From Fluviibacter sp048859965 (GTDB lineage Bacteria > Pseudomonadota > Gammaproteobacteria > Burkholderiales > Rhodocyclaceae): DNA of 43,528 bases. Numbering within the stretch: position 1 is the first letter of the stretch; each line of letters opens with the position of its first letter. Under the pieces are notes generated by a model that saw only the letters and a program-made list of their open reading frames with translations, was not told the origin of the DNA and ran no database searches. The stretch lies in the NCBI GenBank assembly GCA_048859965.1, contig JBLIZO010000089.1, forward strand, positions 1-43,528. Direction: 5' to 3'. The position numbers and the translations under genes were made by a program. Shown piece by piece: positions 1-8,489 of this stretch.

Positions 1-621
1 CACGCCCAGGGATTCGAGCACCAGAACCATGGCGGAACGGATGTCATGCAGGCTGTCGACCGGCGGAACGGGGAAGTAGCCGCCCTTGACGCCCGGACGG
101 TGACCGGTGGCGCCATTGCCTTCGTTCTTCTCGCCAGCGCCCCAGGAGGCTTCGGCAGAGTGGATCTTCAGGTTGCAGCCGGACATATCGACGGACCATT
201 CAACGCCGTCGAAAATGAAGAATTCCGGTTCCGGACCGAAGAAGGCGGTGTCGCCCAGGCCGGAGGACTTCAGGTAGGCTTCAGCGCGCTTGGCGATGGA
301 GCGCGGGTCGCGGTCGTAACCACGGCCGTCGGTCGGGTCGACAACGTCACAGGTCAGAACCAGCGTGGTTTCGTCATAGAACGGATCGATGTAGGCCGAG
401 GCCGGGTCCGGAATCAGCAGCATGTCGGAGGCCTGAATGCCCTTCCAACCAGCAATCGACGAACCGTCAAACGCCTGACCTTCTTCAAACTTTTCTTCGT
501 TGAACTGGCTGATGGGCACGCCCACGTGCTGCTCTTTGCCACGGGTATCGGTGAAACGGAAGTCGACGTACTTAACATCGTTGTCCTTGACCAGCTTCAG
601 GACGTCTTGCACTGTGGTCAT
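1..621 (-). CDS. glnA: Glutamine synthetase type I, N-terminal part (runs off window)
   Basis: This is the first 207 codons of glutamine synthetase, which condenses ammonium and glutamate with ATP in the cytoplasm. The frame is open to the window edge, so the C-terminal part lies outside. Translation from the ATG at 621 begins MTTVQDVLKLVKD and continues with VKYVDFRFTDTRGKEQH, the beta-grasp domain of GlnA. FDGSSIAGWKGI and the FFGPEPEFFIFD segment with its metal-ligand glutamates follow. The start is supported by AGGAG about 9 nt upstream. The upstream region carries a sigma-54 promoter and paired NtrC-type sites (separate entries), so expression is probably induced by nitrogen limitation. 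The adenylylation site lies beyond the window. Confidence 0.97.
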   Translation of the reverse strand, partial: MTTVQDVLKLVKDNDVKYVDFRFTDTRGKEQHVGVPISQFNEEKFEEGQAFDGSSIAGWKGIQASDMLLIPDPASAYIDPFYDETTLVLTCDVVDPTDGRGYDRDPRSIAKRAEAYLKSSGLGDTAFFGPEPEFFIFDGVEWSVDMSGCNLKIHSAEASWGAGEKNEGNGATGHRPGVKGGYFPVPPVDSLHDIRSAMVLVLESLGV

Positions 622-641
622 AACAGCTCTCTCCTAAAAGC

Positions 642-658
642 GGCCGCAATGAGCGGCC
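642..658 (-). promoter_or_regulatory. GC-rich hairpin in the glnA leader
   Basis: On the minus strand GGCCGC and GCGGCC form a perfect 6-bp stem with a 5-nt loop. After two bases comes TTTT, and then the glnA Shine-Dalgarno sequence AGGAG. It would lie inside the leader of the sigma-54 transcript. It could act as a weak attenuator or an RNA-stabilising stem, or it may be fortuitous. Confidence 0.3.
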
Positions 659-700
659 TACACATATAGAAACAAGAAAAAATCTTTGCCCTGCTTTTAA

Positions 701-716
701 AGCAGGATCCATGCCA
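701..716 (-). promoter_or_regulatory. Predicted sigma-54 (RpoN) promoter of glnA
   Basis: The minus strand reads TGGCATG-GATC-CTGCT. This matches the RpoN consensus TGGCAYR-N4-TTGCW at all but one position and has the invariant GG and GC dinucleotides exactly 10 nt apart. Transcription would start near 690, giving a leader of about 70 nt before the glnA ATG. The -12 element overlaps a perfect odd palindrome at 691-705 (CTGCTTT-T-AAAGCAG). Confidence 0.75.
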
Positions 717-796
717 ATAATGATACGACAACCCCTCGCCCAAAAGCAGCATCCACGCACTATTTAAGCAGACAATCTCCAGCGAACGGCCCGGAT

Positions 797-813
797 TGCA
801 CCAACACGGTGCA
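797..813. promoter_or_regulatory. NtrC-type enhancer site 1 for glnA
   Basis: TGCACC-AACAC-GGTGCA is a perfect 17-bp palindrome of the NtrC (GlnG) binding-site type. Its centre at 805 is about 115 bp upstream of the predicted sigma-54 start. That resembles the proximal enhancer of enteric glnA promoters. Confidence 0.75.
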
Positions 814-825
814 CCAAGCACTTCG

Positions 826-844
826 GCGCACCAACGCGGTGCGC
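826..844. promoter_or_regulatory. NtrC-type enhancer site 2 for glnA
   Basis: GCGCACC-AACGC-GGTGCGC is a second perfect palindrome with the same core as site 1. The two centres are 30 bp apart, close to three helical turns, which would suit cooperative NtrC dimer binding. It lies immediately after the stop codon of the CDF transporter, so in RNA it could also fold as a 3' stem-loop for that gene. No T-run follows. Confidence 0.7.
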
Positions 845-845
845 A

Positions 846-2099
846 CTACGTTTGTGCATCCTCGCTCAACCGACGGTAAACAGCCCAGCGCTGCAGCGGC
901 AAACCTGCCGCCATAGCCGCCTGACGCAAAGTCCGCACCCCTGCCTCAATGGCGGGCGGCTCAGGAAGCGCGTTCGGCGCAGGCGGCAGCATGACCTCAA
1001 CCTCAACCTGACCATTGAGATAATGCAACTGCACGCGCTCCGGCGCCAGTCGGCCGTGCCCCCAGACGCGGGCCGATTCGGCCTCAACCCACTGCTCCAG
1101 ACGTTCCCGTGACAAATCAGCGTCACCGTGCGGCGGATGCGCAAGACGATCATCCTCGGGATCGACGTGCACCAGGACATCCAGCACCTGGCTACATGAG
1201 CGACGAACATTGGCCCGGACCAACTCAGCAATCCGGTGTCCTTCGGACACGCTGATGCGGGGCGCCACATGCACATGCGCATCCACCAGGATCCGGTCTG
1301 CCATGCGGCGGGTTCGCAGTTCATGCAAATCCATGACACCCGCCGTCTGGCGGATTACCCGACGAATCTCGGCAATCTGGTCGGCATCGGCGCCATGATC
1401 CACCAATTCCTCCAGCGCATCGCGCGAGAATGTCCAGCCCATCTTGACAATCAGCGCACCCACGATGGCAGCAGCCAGCAAATCGGCATAGACGAACCCC
1501 ATCAGGCTCCCACCAATACCGATCGCCACAACCAGTGATGACGCCGCATCCGAACGCGAATGCCAGGCATTGGCAATCAGCATGGCCGAGTTAGCCTTCT
1601 TTGCGGCGCGCAGCATATAGCGGAACAACCACTCCTTGGCCGCCAATGCCCCCAATGCCACATAGAGCGCCGTCATGCCAACCGGTGGCGCCTCGCCCAG
1701 ATGCAACGCCTTCTCACCGGCGCTATACAAAAAACCGGCGCCCACGGCGACAAGCATCAAGCCTAACGCAAGCGTTGCCAGCGTTTCCAAGCGTGCATGC
1801 CCATAGGGATGATTCTCATCAGCAGCCTTGATACTGTGCCGGGCAACGAAAAGCACCAGCACATCCGACAACAAATCAGAAAAAGAATGAAACCCATCCA
1901 CCAAAAGGCTGTGCGAATGCGCGAACCAGCCAACCAGGATCTGAGAGATCGACAGCAACACATTGACGCCCATGCTGACGTTGACAGATCGACGCACCAG
2001 ACGGTTGGCCGCCATGCTGGCGTGTTCGCCGGTTAGCGCGTCGATCAAGGCCATCTGCCCATGACCATGCGCTCCATGATGATGACTGCCCAACGACAT
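846..2099 (-). CDS. Cation diffusion facilitator (CDF) family divalent-metal efflux transporter
   Basis: Inner-membrane metal:proton antiporter of the CDF family, probably exporting Zn2+ or a similar divalent metal. The chosen start (417 aa) has GGGAG just upstream. A longer frame to 2150 lacks such support. The N-terminus is His-rich (HHHGAHGHG). Metal-site signatures are HSFSD at residues 71-75 in TM2 and HSRSD at 180-184 in TM5, with the family motif HPYGHARLE at 97-105. A cytoplasmic dimerisation domain follows the last membrane segment. About 100 extra C-terminal residues extend beyond the usual bacterial length. The substrate is inferred from the HxxxD pairs. It converges on the glnA control region, where its stop codon abuts an NtrC-type site. 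Confidence 0.92.
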   Translation of the reverse strand: MSLGSHHHGAHGHGQMALIDALTGEHASMAANRLVRRSVNVSMGVNVLLSISQILVGWFAHSHSLLVDGFHSFSDLLSDVLVLFVARHSIKAADENHPYGHARLETLATLALGLMLVAVGAGFLYSAGEKALHLGEAPPVGMTALYVALGALAAKEWLFRYMLRAAKKANSAMLIANAWHSRSDAASSLVVAIGIGGSLMGFVYADLLAAAIVGALIVKMGWTFSRDALEELVDHGADADQIAEIRRVIRQTAGVMDLHELRTRRMADRILVDAHVHVAPRISVSEGHRIAELVRANVRRSCSQVLDVLVHVDPEDDRLAHPPHGDADLSRERLEQWVEAESARVWGHGRLAPERVQLHYLNGQVEVEVMLPPAPNALPEPPAIEAGVRTLRQAAMAAGLPLQRWAVYRRLSEDAQT

Positions 2100-2237
2100 A
2101 GATTCTCCCGACGGATTCCGCTCACGGCGACAGCCGCGTATACTCGCCACTGGCCAACGGCCATCATTTTATCGCCATTCCGCAGCGGTCTCGGCTTGCT
2201 GCATCGCCAACAGCCCGGTTTCACAAAAAATTCATCT

Positions 2238-2690
2238 ATGAACAGCATCAGCGATATTCTGAACCGCGCCCGTGAACGCGCGGAACAACAGGGATTCAAC
2301 TTCAGCGGTGAAGTTACCCCCCCCGAAGCCTTTGAGCTGCTCCAGAAAGCGCCGGGCAGCGTTATCGTTGATGTACGCACCCGTGCCGAATGGGATTGGG
2401 TTGGACGCGTGCCGGGTGCCGTGGAAATCGAATGGGTGGAATACCCCGACATGACCCGCAACCCGAACTTCATCGCCGCGTTGCGCCGACAGGTGGGCCC
2501 GGAATCCTTGATCCTGTTCCTCTGCCGTAGCGGCGTGCGCTCACACGGCGCTGCCAGCCTGGCGCTCGAATCCGGCTACACCGCCGCCTACAACATCCTC
2601 GAAGGTTTCGAGGGTGACAAGGATGCACAGAATCACCGCGGCAATCTGGGTGGCTGGCGCTTCCACGGCCTGCCCTGGTACCAGGGCTAA
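2238..2690 (+). CDS. Rhodanese-like domain protein
   Basis: A single-domain rhodanese (150 aa) that probably moves sulfane sulfur between thiol acceptors in the cytoplasm. The active-site loop is CRSGVRS, with the persulfide-carrying Cys at residue 96. It is preceded by the CH2 motif VIVDVRTRAEW at 43-53. A longer open frame reaches back to 2061, but its first 59 residues overlap the divergent transporter and do not look like a domain. I therefore start at MNSISDIL. There is no signal peptide. It ends 21 bp before nadA and is probably cotranscribed with it. NadA contains an oxygen-sensitive Fe-S cluster, so a sulfur-handling partner is plausible, but that link is inference. The acceptor is unknown. 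Confidence 0.88.
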   Translation: MNSISDILNRARERAEQQGFNFSGEVTPPEAFELLQKAPGSVIVDVRTRAEWDWVGRVPGAVEIEWVEYPDMTRNPNFIAALRRQVGPESLILFLCRSGVRSHGAASLALESGYTAAYNILEGFEGDKDAQNHRGNLGGWRFHGLPWYQG

Positions 2691-2711
2691 AGATTTTCAG
2701 CAGGAAACATC

Positions 2712-3803
2712 ATGCGAGATTTTGAAGATTACCGCGCGCTCTCCGACGCCGAGTGCCAGGAGCGCATCAATGCTGCCCGCAAGCAATTGGGAAGCAAAGC
2801 TGTCTTGCTCTGCCACCACTATCAGCGCGCCGACGTTTATCAGCATGCCGACCTGACCGGCGATTCGCTGAAACTATCGCGCCTGGCCAGCCAGACTGAT
2901 GCCGAATACATCGTCTTTTGCGGCGTGCACTTCATGGCCGAAGTGGCCGACATGATGACCAAGCCCAATCAGACGGCCATCCTGCCGGATCTGGCGGCCG
3001 GCTGTTCGATGGCCGACATGGCCAACCTGACCAAGGTCGAACGCTGCTGGGGCGAACTGGGCAATGCGCTGGGCGAAGACCCGGCCCATCTGATCACACC
3101 GATCACCTACATCAACTCGGCTGCCGATCTCAAAGCCTTCTGCGGTGATCGTGGCGGCATCGTCTGCACGTCATCGAATGCACCGGTAATTCTCAAGTGG
3201 GCCTTCGAACAACGCCCGAAGGTGCTGTTCTTCCCGGATCAGCATCTGGGACGCTGGACCGGCCACACCATGGGTGTACCGCTCGACGAGATGGCCGTCT
3301 GGGATCCGGATCAACCACGCGGTGGCCTGACGCAAGAACAGATCCGCAATGCCCGGATCCTGCTCTGGAAAGGCCATTGCTCGGTGCATCAGATGTTCCA
3401 GGAATCGCATATTGCGGCCTTCCGCGCAAAACACCCGGAGGGCAAGGTCATCTCGCATCCGGAATGTTCTTTTGAAGTCTGCGCTGCGTCGGACTACATC
3501 GGATCGACCGAATACATCGTGAAAATCATCAAGGAAGCGCCGGCCGGCACACGCTGGCTGGTTGGCACCGAGCTGAATCTGGTCGAACGACTGGCCCGCG
3601 AAGTCGCGCCCGAAGGCAAAATCGTCCAGTTCATGGCGCCCACTGTCTGCATGTGCTCCACCATGCAACGCATCGACCCACAACATCTGGCCTGGACGCT
3701 GGAGAACCTGGTCGCTGGTCATGTTGTCAACGCCATCCATGTCCCCGCCGATCAAACTGCCTCGGCCAAACTGGCCATGGATCGAATGCTCGCGATCTCC
3801 TGA
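2712..3803 (+). CDS. nadA: Quinolinate synthase A
   Basis: NadA condenses iminoaspartate with dihydroxyacetone phosphate to quinolinate in de novo NAD synthesis and uses a [4Fe-4S] cluster. The protein is 363 aa, a normal length. Candidate cluster ligands are Cys98 (AAGCSM), Cys223 (KGHCSVH), and Cys313 or Cys315 in TVCMC. The family segments LLCHHYQRADVYQHAD and HPECSFEVC are present. The start at MRDFED follows the rhodanese stop by 21 bp. No nadB or nadC is in this window, so iminoaspartate must come from elsewhere in the genome. Confidence 0.97.
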   Translation: MRDFEDYRALSDAECQERINAARKQLGSKAVLLCHHYQRADVYQHADLTGDSLKLSRLASQTDAEYIVFCGVHFMAEVADMMTKPNQTAILPDLAAGCSMADMANLTKVERCWGELGNALGEDPAHLITPITYINSAADLKAFCGDRGGIVCTSSNAPVILKWAFEQRPKVLFFPDQHLGRWTGHTMGVPLDEMAVWDPDQPRGGLTQEQIRNARILLWKGHCSVHQMFQESHIAAFRAKHPEGKVISHPECSFEVCAASDYIGSTEYIVKIIKEAPAGTRWLVGTELNLVERLAREVAPEGKIVQFMAPTVCMCSTMQRIDPQHLAWTLENLVAGHVVNAIHVPADQTASAKLAMDRMLAIS

Positions 3804-3832
3804 TCGACCGGACGCTCCTGCACGGCCGCGCT

Positions 3833-4579
3833 ATGTCTGACACACTTTCGCTGGTTACCTACAATATTCACAAGGGATTCTCGCAGTTCAACCGTCGTCT
3901 GACGGTGCACGAACTGCGCGACCGGTTGCGCACGTTGAATCCTGACCTTGTGTTTCTGCAGGAAGTACAAGGGCTGCACGAACAGCACGCACACAAACAC
4001 GACAACTGGCCAACGCAACCTCAACACGAATTTCTGGCCGATTCGGTATGGACTTCGGCCTACGGCCAGAACGTACTCTACGATCACGGTCATCACGGCA
4101 ACGCAATTCTGTCTCGCTATCCGATCGAGCACAGCCACAACCAGGACGTCACACACCTGAGCTTCGAACGGCGCGGGCTGTTACATACCAAAATTGCCTG
4201 GCATGGTCAGACCGTGCACTGTGTCTGCGCCCATCTTTCGTTATTTGCCCGCTCACGAAAATGGCAGATGGCCGCATTAGCCAACGAAATTGACCGACTC
4301 GTGCCACACGATCAACCGCTCATTATCGCCGGGGATTTTAACGACTGGCAAAACCACGCCAGCGAACATCTGGCCGAGCGTCTTGAAATGACGGAAGTGT
4401 TTCACCAACTGGCGGGGCGCCCCGCCCGCAGCTTCCCCGTTGCCATGCCCATGCTGCAGCTTGACCGAATCTACATTCGCGGCCTCAAGGCCGTGCAGGC
4501 CGATGTCCATTATGGCGCCGGATGGTCAAAGATATCCGACCATGCAGCGCTACGCTGTGAACTGGTGCTGACCGACTGA
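3833..4579 (+). CDS. Endonuclease/exonuclease/phosphatase (EEP) family protein, YbhP-like
   Basis: A metal-dependent phosphodiesterase-fold protein of 248 aa. Catalytic EEP positions are visible: Asn11 (TYNIHKG), Glu44 (FLQEVQG), His134 (CAHLSLF), Asp168 and Asn170 (GDFNDW), and the final SDHAAL with Asp236 and His237. I chose ATG 3833 because the longer frame (from 3653) lies inside nadA. It sits 10 bp upstream of a ClsB-type cardiolipin synthase, as ybhP lies beside ybhO (clsB) in E. coli. A role in envelope phospholipid metabolism is therefore plausible, but the substrate is not known. No signal peptide is evident. Confidence 0.88.
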   Translation: MSDTLSLVTYNIHKGFSQFNRRLTVHELRDRLRTLNPDLVFLQEVQGLHEQHAHKHDNWPTQPQHEFLADSVWTSAYGQNVLYDHGHHGNAILSRYPIEHSHNQDVTHLSFERRGLLHTKIAWHGQTVHCVCAHLSLFARSRKWQMAALANEIDRLVPHDQPLIIAGDFNDWQNHASEHLAERLEMTEVFHQLAGRPARSFPVAMPMLQLDRIYIRGLKAVQADVHYGAGWSKISDHAALRCELVLTD

Positions 4580-4589
4580 CCCGAACACG

Positions 4590-5801
4590 ATGCCGCTGCC
4601 CAACCGATTACTACAGGCGCTGCACCCGCGGCTGCAGTATCTGAGCGGCAACCGCATAGCGCTGTTATGCAACGGCGCCGAATACTTCCCCGCGTTACTG
4701 AATGCAATCAACTGTGCGCACGAAAGTGTACGACTTGAAACCTATATTTATGCCAACGATGCGGTCGGCAAGGCATGCACAGAGGCCCTCTGTCGCGCTG
4801 CGGCGCGCGGGGTTGATGTGCGGCTGGTTGTTGACGGTTTTGGCGCCCGCAATCTGGATCAGCATCATCGCCCGCAGCTTGAAGCAGCCGGCGTTCAGAT
4901 TGGCATTTTCCGCCCCGAACATCAACTGCTGCGCCATGTAATTGGCTTCAAGCGAACCCGTCTGCGCCGCATGCATCGCAAGGTGGCCCTGATCGATGGC
5001 CGCAGGGCCTTTGTCGGCGGCATTAACATCATCGACGATACTACCGGCAACAAAGGCAACGTACGGTTCGACTTTGCGCTTGATATCGAAGGTCCGCTGA
5101 TCGAACCTATCGCACAGGCGGTTGATCGACAGTGGCTGACGCTGAACCGGCTCAGCCGGATGCTGCATGATACACAACCGACACCGGCGCGAACCCGGCT
5201 ACATATCGCATCGATCGGCCATCTGGAGGCCGCACTTGCTTTGCGTGACAATCTCATGAACCGACGCGTAATCGAGCAATCGTATCTGCGTGCTATTCGT
5301 CAAGCGCACGATCATATTTCACTGGCCATGGCCTACTTCATACCCAGTCGACGCATCCTGGCCGAATTGCTGGCGGCTGCACAACGTGGCGTGCAGGTTT
5401 CGCTATTACTCCAGGGACGCGTCGAATACCGACTACAGCACTACGCATCGCAGGCACTCTACGACACACTGCTCAAACATGGCGTCCGAATTTTCCTGTA
5501 CCACCCAGGTTTCATGCATGCCAAGGTCGCCGTCATCGACGACACCTGGTCCACCCTGGGCTCGGCCAACCTTGATCCGTTTTCACTGCTGGTCGCTCGC
5601 GAAGCGAATATTGTGATCCGCAATACCGTGTTTGCACAAACCCTGCTGGCACAACTGCGCCAGGCAATCCATCTGCATAGCAAGGAAATCACGATGGACA
5701 CCTGGGTAACGCAACCGGCACACCACCGCCTGTTGCGCAACATCAGTGCGCAGCTCTTATACCGGGTGCTACGCTTGACTGGTTATGCCGACAACTACTA
5801 A
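4590..5801 (+). CDS. clsB: Phospholipase D-family cardiolipin synthase, ClsB type
   Basis: A 403-aa protein with two HKD phosphatidyltransferase motifs. The first is MHRKVALID with His129, Lys131 and Asp136; the second is MHAKVAVID with His310, Lys312 and Asp317. Each is followed by the usual GG/GS-N segment (FVGGIN, LGSANLD). ClsB-type enzymes lack the two N-terminal membrane segments of ClsA, and none is seen here. The likely reaction is transfer of a phosphatidyl group to phosphatidylglycerol or a related alcohol at the inner membrane. It is coupled to the EEP gene 10 bp upstream and ends 1 bp from the convergent gluQ, leaving no room for separate terminators. Confidence 0.9.
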   Translation: MPLPNRLLQALHPRLQYLSGNRIALLCNGAEYFPALLNAINCAHESVRLETYIYANDAVGKACTEALCRAAARGVDVRLVVDGFGARNLDQHHRPQLEAAGVQIGIFRPEHQLLRHVIGFKRTRLRRMHRKVALIDGRRAFVGGINIIDDTTGNKGNVRFDFALDIEGPLIEPIAQAVDRQWLTLNRLSRMLHDTQPTPARTRLHIASIGHLEAALALRDNLMNRRVIEQSYLRAIRQAHDHISLAMAYFIPSRRILAELLAAAQRGVQVSLLLQGRVEYRLQHYASQALYDTLLKHGVRIFLYHPGFMHAKVAVIDDTWSTLGSANLDPFSLLVAREANIVIRNTVFAQTLLAQLRQAIHLHSKEITMDTWVTQPAHHRLLRNISAQLLYRVLRLTGYADNY

Positions 5802-5802
5802 G

Positions 5803-6735
5803 TCACACCGGCGCAGCACCGGGCAGAGGATTCAGCGACCAATGAGCCTGTGCCCATGCCCAGAGCACCGATTGCGATGCACGGCGTAACGCGGGTTCCG
5901 GGCGCTGCCCCAGAAAATCCAACGCCTGCCACAGCAAATCGACCCGCACCTTGGCATCATCCGCGGCCAGCGCCGGTGCCCGTGTCTGCTTGGAGAGTTT
6001 TTCTCCGGCGCCGTTGGTCACCACAGGCAGGTGCGCATAGGTGGGCACGCGGCCACCCAGCGCCCGAATCAGCGCAATCTGCCGTGGCGTCGAGTCGATC
6101 AGATCAGCACCGCGCACCACATCAGTCACACCCTGCGCCATATCATCAACCACCACAGCAAGCTGGTAGGTGAAGCAGCCATCGGCGCGCAACACCGGGA
6201 AGTCACCCACATCACGCACCAAATCCTGTTCGACAGGGCCGCGCACCCGGTCCTCGAAGCCCACCACGCCCTGCGGCACACGAAAGCGCCAAGCAGTCTC
6301 TTGCAGAACCGCCTCCCCTGGTCGCCATGCCGCGCAATGGCCGTCGTACACGAAGCCATCGACACCCGTTCTGGCCCCGACATTCGTAGCGATTCGGCGA
6401 CGTGTGCAGGTACATGGATACGCCAAGCCCGCCGCAGACAGTGCCGCCAGCGCCGCCTGATAAGCTGCCGCGCGCTCGGACTGCCGAAAAATCTCGCCAT
6501 CCCACTCGAAACCGTAAGCATCCAAAACCGATATCTGGGATTCGACCATCCCTGGCACCGTACGCGGTCGATCCACATCTTCGATTCGCAGCAACCAGCG
6601 ACCACCCGACGCGCGGGCATCCAGATAACTGCCAACCGCCGCAACCAGCGAACCGAAATGCAGTGGCCCCGTGGGCGACGGCGCAAAGCGCCCGACCCGT
6701 ATCAACGATGCAACGATAGGCACAGGTCCGTTCAT
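5803..6735 (-). CDS. gluQ: Glutamyl-Q tRNA(Asp) synthetase
   Basis: A truncated paralogue of glutamyl-tRNA synthetase (310 aa) that attaches glutamate to queuosine at the wobble base of tRNA-Asp. It lacks the anticodon-binding domain. The class I signature appears as GPLHFGS near residues 24-29 in place of HIGH, and KLSKQ at 246-250 is the KMSKS-type loop. The zinc site is CTC (Cys108, Cys110) with Tyr130 and Cys134. ATG 6735 is preferred over the TTG one codon upstream. Queuosine precursor genes queE and queC lie later in the window, consistent with Q-modified tRNA here. It follows the SYLF gene by 11 bp. Confidence 0.95.
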   Translation of the reverse strand: MNGPVPIVASLIRVGRFAPSPTGPLHFGSLVAAVGSYLDARASGGRWLLRIEDVDRPRTVPGMVESQISVLDAYGFEWDGEIFRQSERAAAYQAALAALSAAGLAYPCTCTRRRIATNVGARTGVDGFVYDGHCAAWRPGEAVLQETAWRFRVPQGVVGFEDRVRGPVEQDLVRDVGDFPVLRADGCFTYQLAVVVDDMAQGVTDVVRGADLIDSTPRQIALIRALGGRVPTYAHLPVVTNGAGEKLSKQTRAPALAADDAKVRVDLLWQALDFLGQRPEPALRRASQSVLWAWAQAHWSLNPLPGAAPV

Positions 6736-6746
6736 CAATGCGCCGC

Positions 6747-7325
6747 TTATCTGTTCAGATCCGCGTCCCGGTAGTACTTGGTACCCTTGGCGGTAATTTC
6801 AGCCGCCAGACCATTGTCGGTGAGCTGATACATCCAGACACCTTCCGCCACGTTGGCAGCGCCTTCATAGGCACCACCCTTGTTTTCGTACTTGGCGGCG
6901 GCCGTCGCCTGCCCACCGAATTCCCAACCGGCGTTCATGAAGTTTTTAAGCGCTTCTTCGGTTTCAAACACAAAGACGACGGTGAAGGACTTAACCCCGA
7001 TGCCCAGCCCTGCCTGCACTTCCACCATTTTCATGAAAACCGGTTTGCCGTGATCCTTGGGAATCACAACCCCGGAACCCGAGCCGCCACCAGCGACAAA
7101 TATCTTCATGCCAAAGTTGTTGAATGTGGCATACCCGGCCGACTTACTCACCAGCTCTTTAGCATGCGGCTCCAAACGATACAGCCGAGCCATGGTCTGT
7201 TCGCTCTGCTTGAGAATCTCGGCGCGCTGCTGAGCGACAGGCTTGCTGTCGAACAGGGCATAAGCGGGTGCAACAGATAACCCCAGCACCAAGGCAGTCA
7301 TTGCGCCGATCAGCAAACGCTTCAT
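6747..7325 (-). CDS. SYLF/YSC84-domain secreted protein
   Basis: 192 aa with a clear signal peptide (KRLL, hydrophobic core, cleavage near APAYA). The rest resembles the SYLF (Ysc84 actin-binding-like) domain, with an FVAGGGSGSGVV segment followed by short beta-rich repeats. SYLF domains bind phosphoinositides in eukaryotes; the role of the bacterial periplasmic members is not established. It lies 15 bp downstream of ychF and 11 bp upstream of gluQ on the same strand, so transcription is probably shared, without obvious functional connection. The family call rests on the overall pattern. Confidence 0.75.
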   Translation of the reverse strand: MKRLLIGAMTALVLGLSVAPAYALFDSKPVAQQRAEILKQSEQTMARLYRLEPHAKELVSKSAGYATFNNFGMKIFVAGGGSGSGVVIPKDHGKPVFMKMVEVQAGLGIGVKSFTVVFVFETEEALKNFMNAGWEFGGQATAAAKYENKGGAYEGAANVAEGVWMYQLTDNGLAAEITAKGTKYYRDADLNR

Positions 7326-7340
7326 ATCAACTTTGGTACT

Positions 7341-8432
7341 TTACACGTTGAAGAGGAAGTTCAGGACATCGCCATCCTGTACGACGTACTCTTTACCTTC
7401 GGCACGCATCTTGCCGGCTTCTTTGGCACCTTGCTCACCCTTGTACGCAATGAAATCAGCAAAAGCGATGGTCTGCGCGCGAATGAACCCACGTTCGAAA
7501 TCCGTATGGATCACACCCGCAGCCTGTGGTGCGGTGTCGCCCTTGCGAATGGTCCAGGCACGAACCTCTTTGACGCCCGCTGTAAAATAAGTCTGCAAAC
7601 CCAGCAAGTCATAGCCGGCCCGGATAACGCGGTTGAGGCCCGGCTCCTCCAAACCCAGATCCGCCAGGAATTCAGCCTTGTCGGCATCCTCCAAATCGGC
7701 GAGTTCCGCTTCCATCTTGGCGCAGACGGCCACCACGGGGGCGTTTTCCTGGGCGGCAAACGCTCGCAAACGATCCAGAAACGGATTGTTTTCAAAACCG
7801 TCTTCCAGCACGTTCCCCACATACATAGCCGGTTTAATCGTGAGCAGACAGAGCGGTTTCAGCAAGGCTTGATCTTCTTCGCTCAGCCCCAAGGTGCGAG
7901 CTGGCTTACCTTCGTTCAGATGCGGCAACAACTTCTCCAGAATCGCGACCAGCTTCTGGGCATCCTTATCGCCGGACTTGGCTTTTTTGCCATCGCGGAC
8001 GATGGTACGCTCGACCACGGCCAGATCGGCCAGCGCCAATTCGGTGACGATGGTTTCAATATCGGCGATCGGATCGACACGACCGGAAACGTGCACCACG
8101 TTTTCATCGTCAAAGCAGCGAACTACGTTGACAATGGCATCGGTTTCGCGGATGTTGGCCAGAAACTGGTTACCCAAGCCCTCTCCCTTCGAGGCCCCGG
8201 CCACCAGACCGGCGATATCGACAAACTCGACGATGGCCGGCTGCACACGTTGCGGCTTGACGATCTCGGACAACGCGTCCAGACGTGGGTCGGGCACTTC
8301 GACGATCCCGACATTCGGCTCGATGGTGCAGAAGGGGTAGTTTTCCGCTGCGATACCCGCCTTGGTCAGGGCGTTGAACAGGGTGGATTTGCCGACGTTA
8401 GGCAGGCCGACGATGCCGCATTTGAGACTCAT
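7341..8432 (-). CDS. ychF: Ribosome-associated ATPase YchF (Obg family)
   Basis: 363 aa, full length. The P-loop GLPNVGKST is at residues 9-17. The switch segment FVDIAGLVAGASKGEGLGN is present. The nucleotide-specificity motif departs from NKxD, as is typical of YchF, which prefers ATP. The C-terminal TGS domain ends in the conserved EGKEYVVQDGDVLNFLFNV. YchF binds ribosomes and modulates the response to oxidative stress. The start ATG has AAGGA at good spacing. In many gammaproteobacteria ychF follows pth directly; here a 6-kb efflux operon on the other strand separates them. Confidence 0.97.
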   Translation of the reverse strand: MSLKCGIVGLPNVGKSTLFNALTKAGIAAENYPFCTIEPNVGIVEVPDPRLDALSEIVKPQRVQPAIVEFVDIAGLVAGASKGEGLGNQFLANIRETDAIVNVVRCFDDENVVHVSGRVDPIADIETIVTELALADLAVVERTIVRDGKKAKSGDKDAQKLVAILEKLLPHLNEGKPARTLGLSEEDQALLKPLCLLTIKPAMYVGNVLEDGFENNPFLDRLRAFAAQENAPVVAVCAKMEAELADLEDADKAEFLADLGLEEPGLNRVIRAGYDLLGLQTYFTAGVKEVRAWTIRKGDTAPQAAGVIHTDFERGFIRAQTIAFADFIAYKGEQGAKEAGKMRAEGKEYVVQDGDVLNFLFNV

Positions 8433-8489
8433 GGAGTTCCTTGGTATTCGGAAATAGGGCTGTAATGGCGTATTTTAAAGCAGCAATGT

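Noticed and set aside
7431..8465. 344-codon open frame antisense to ychF
   Set aside because: Complementary to a fully conserved gene; no recognisable motifs.
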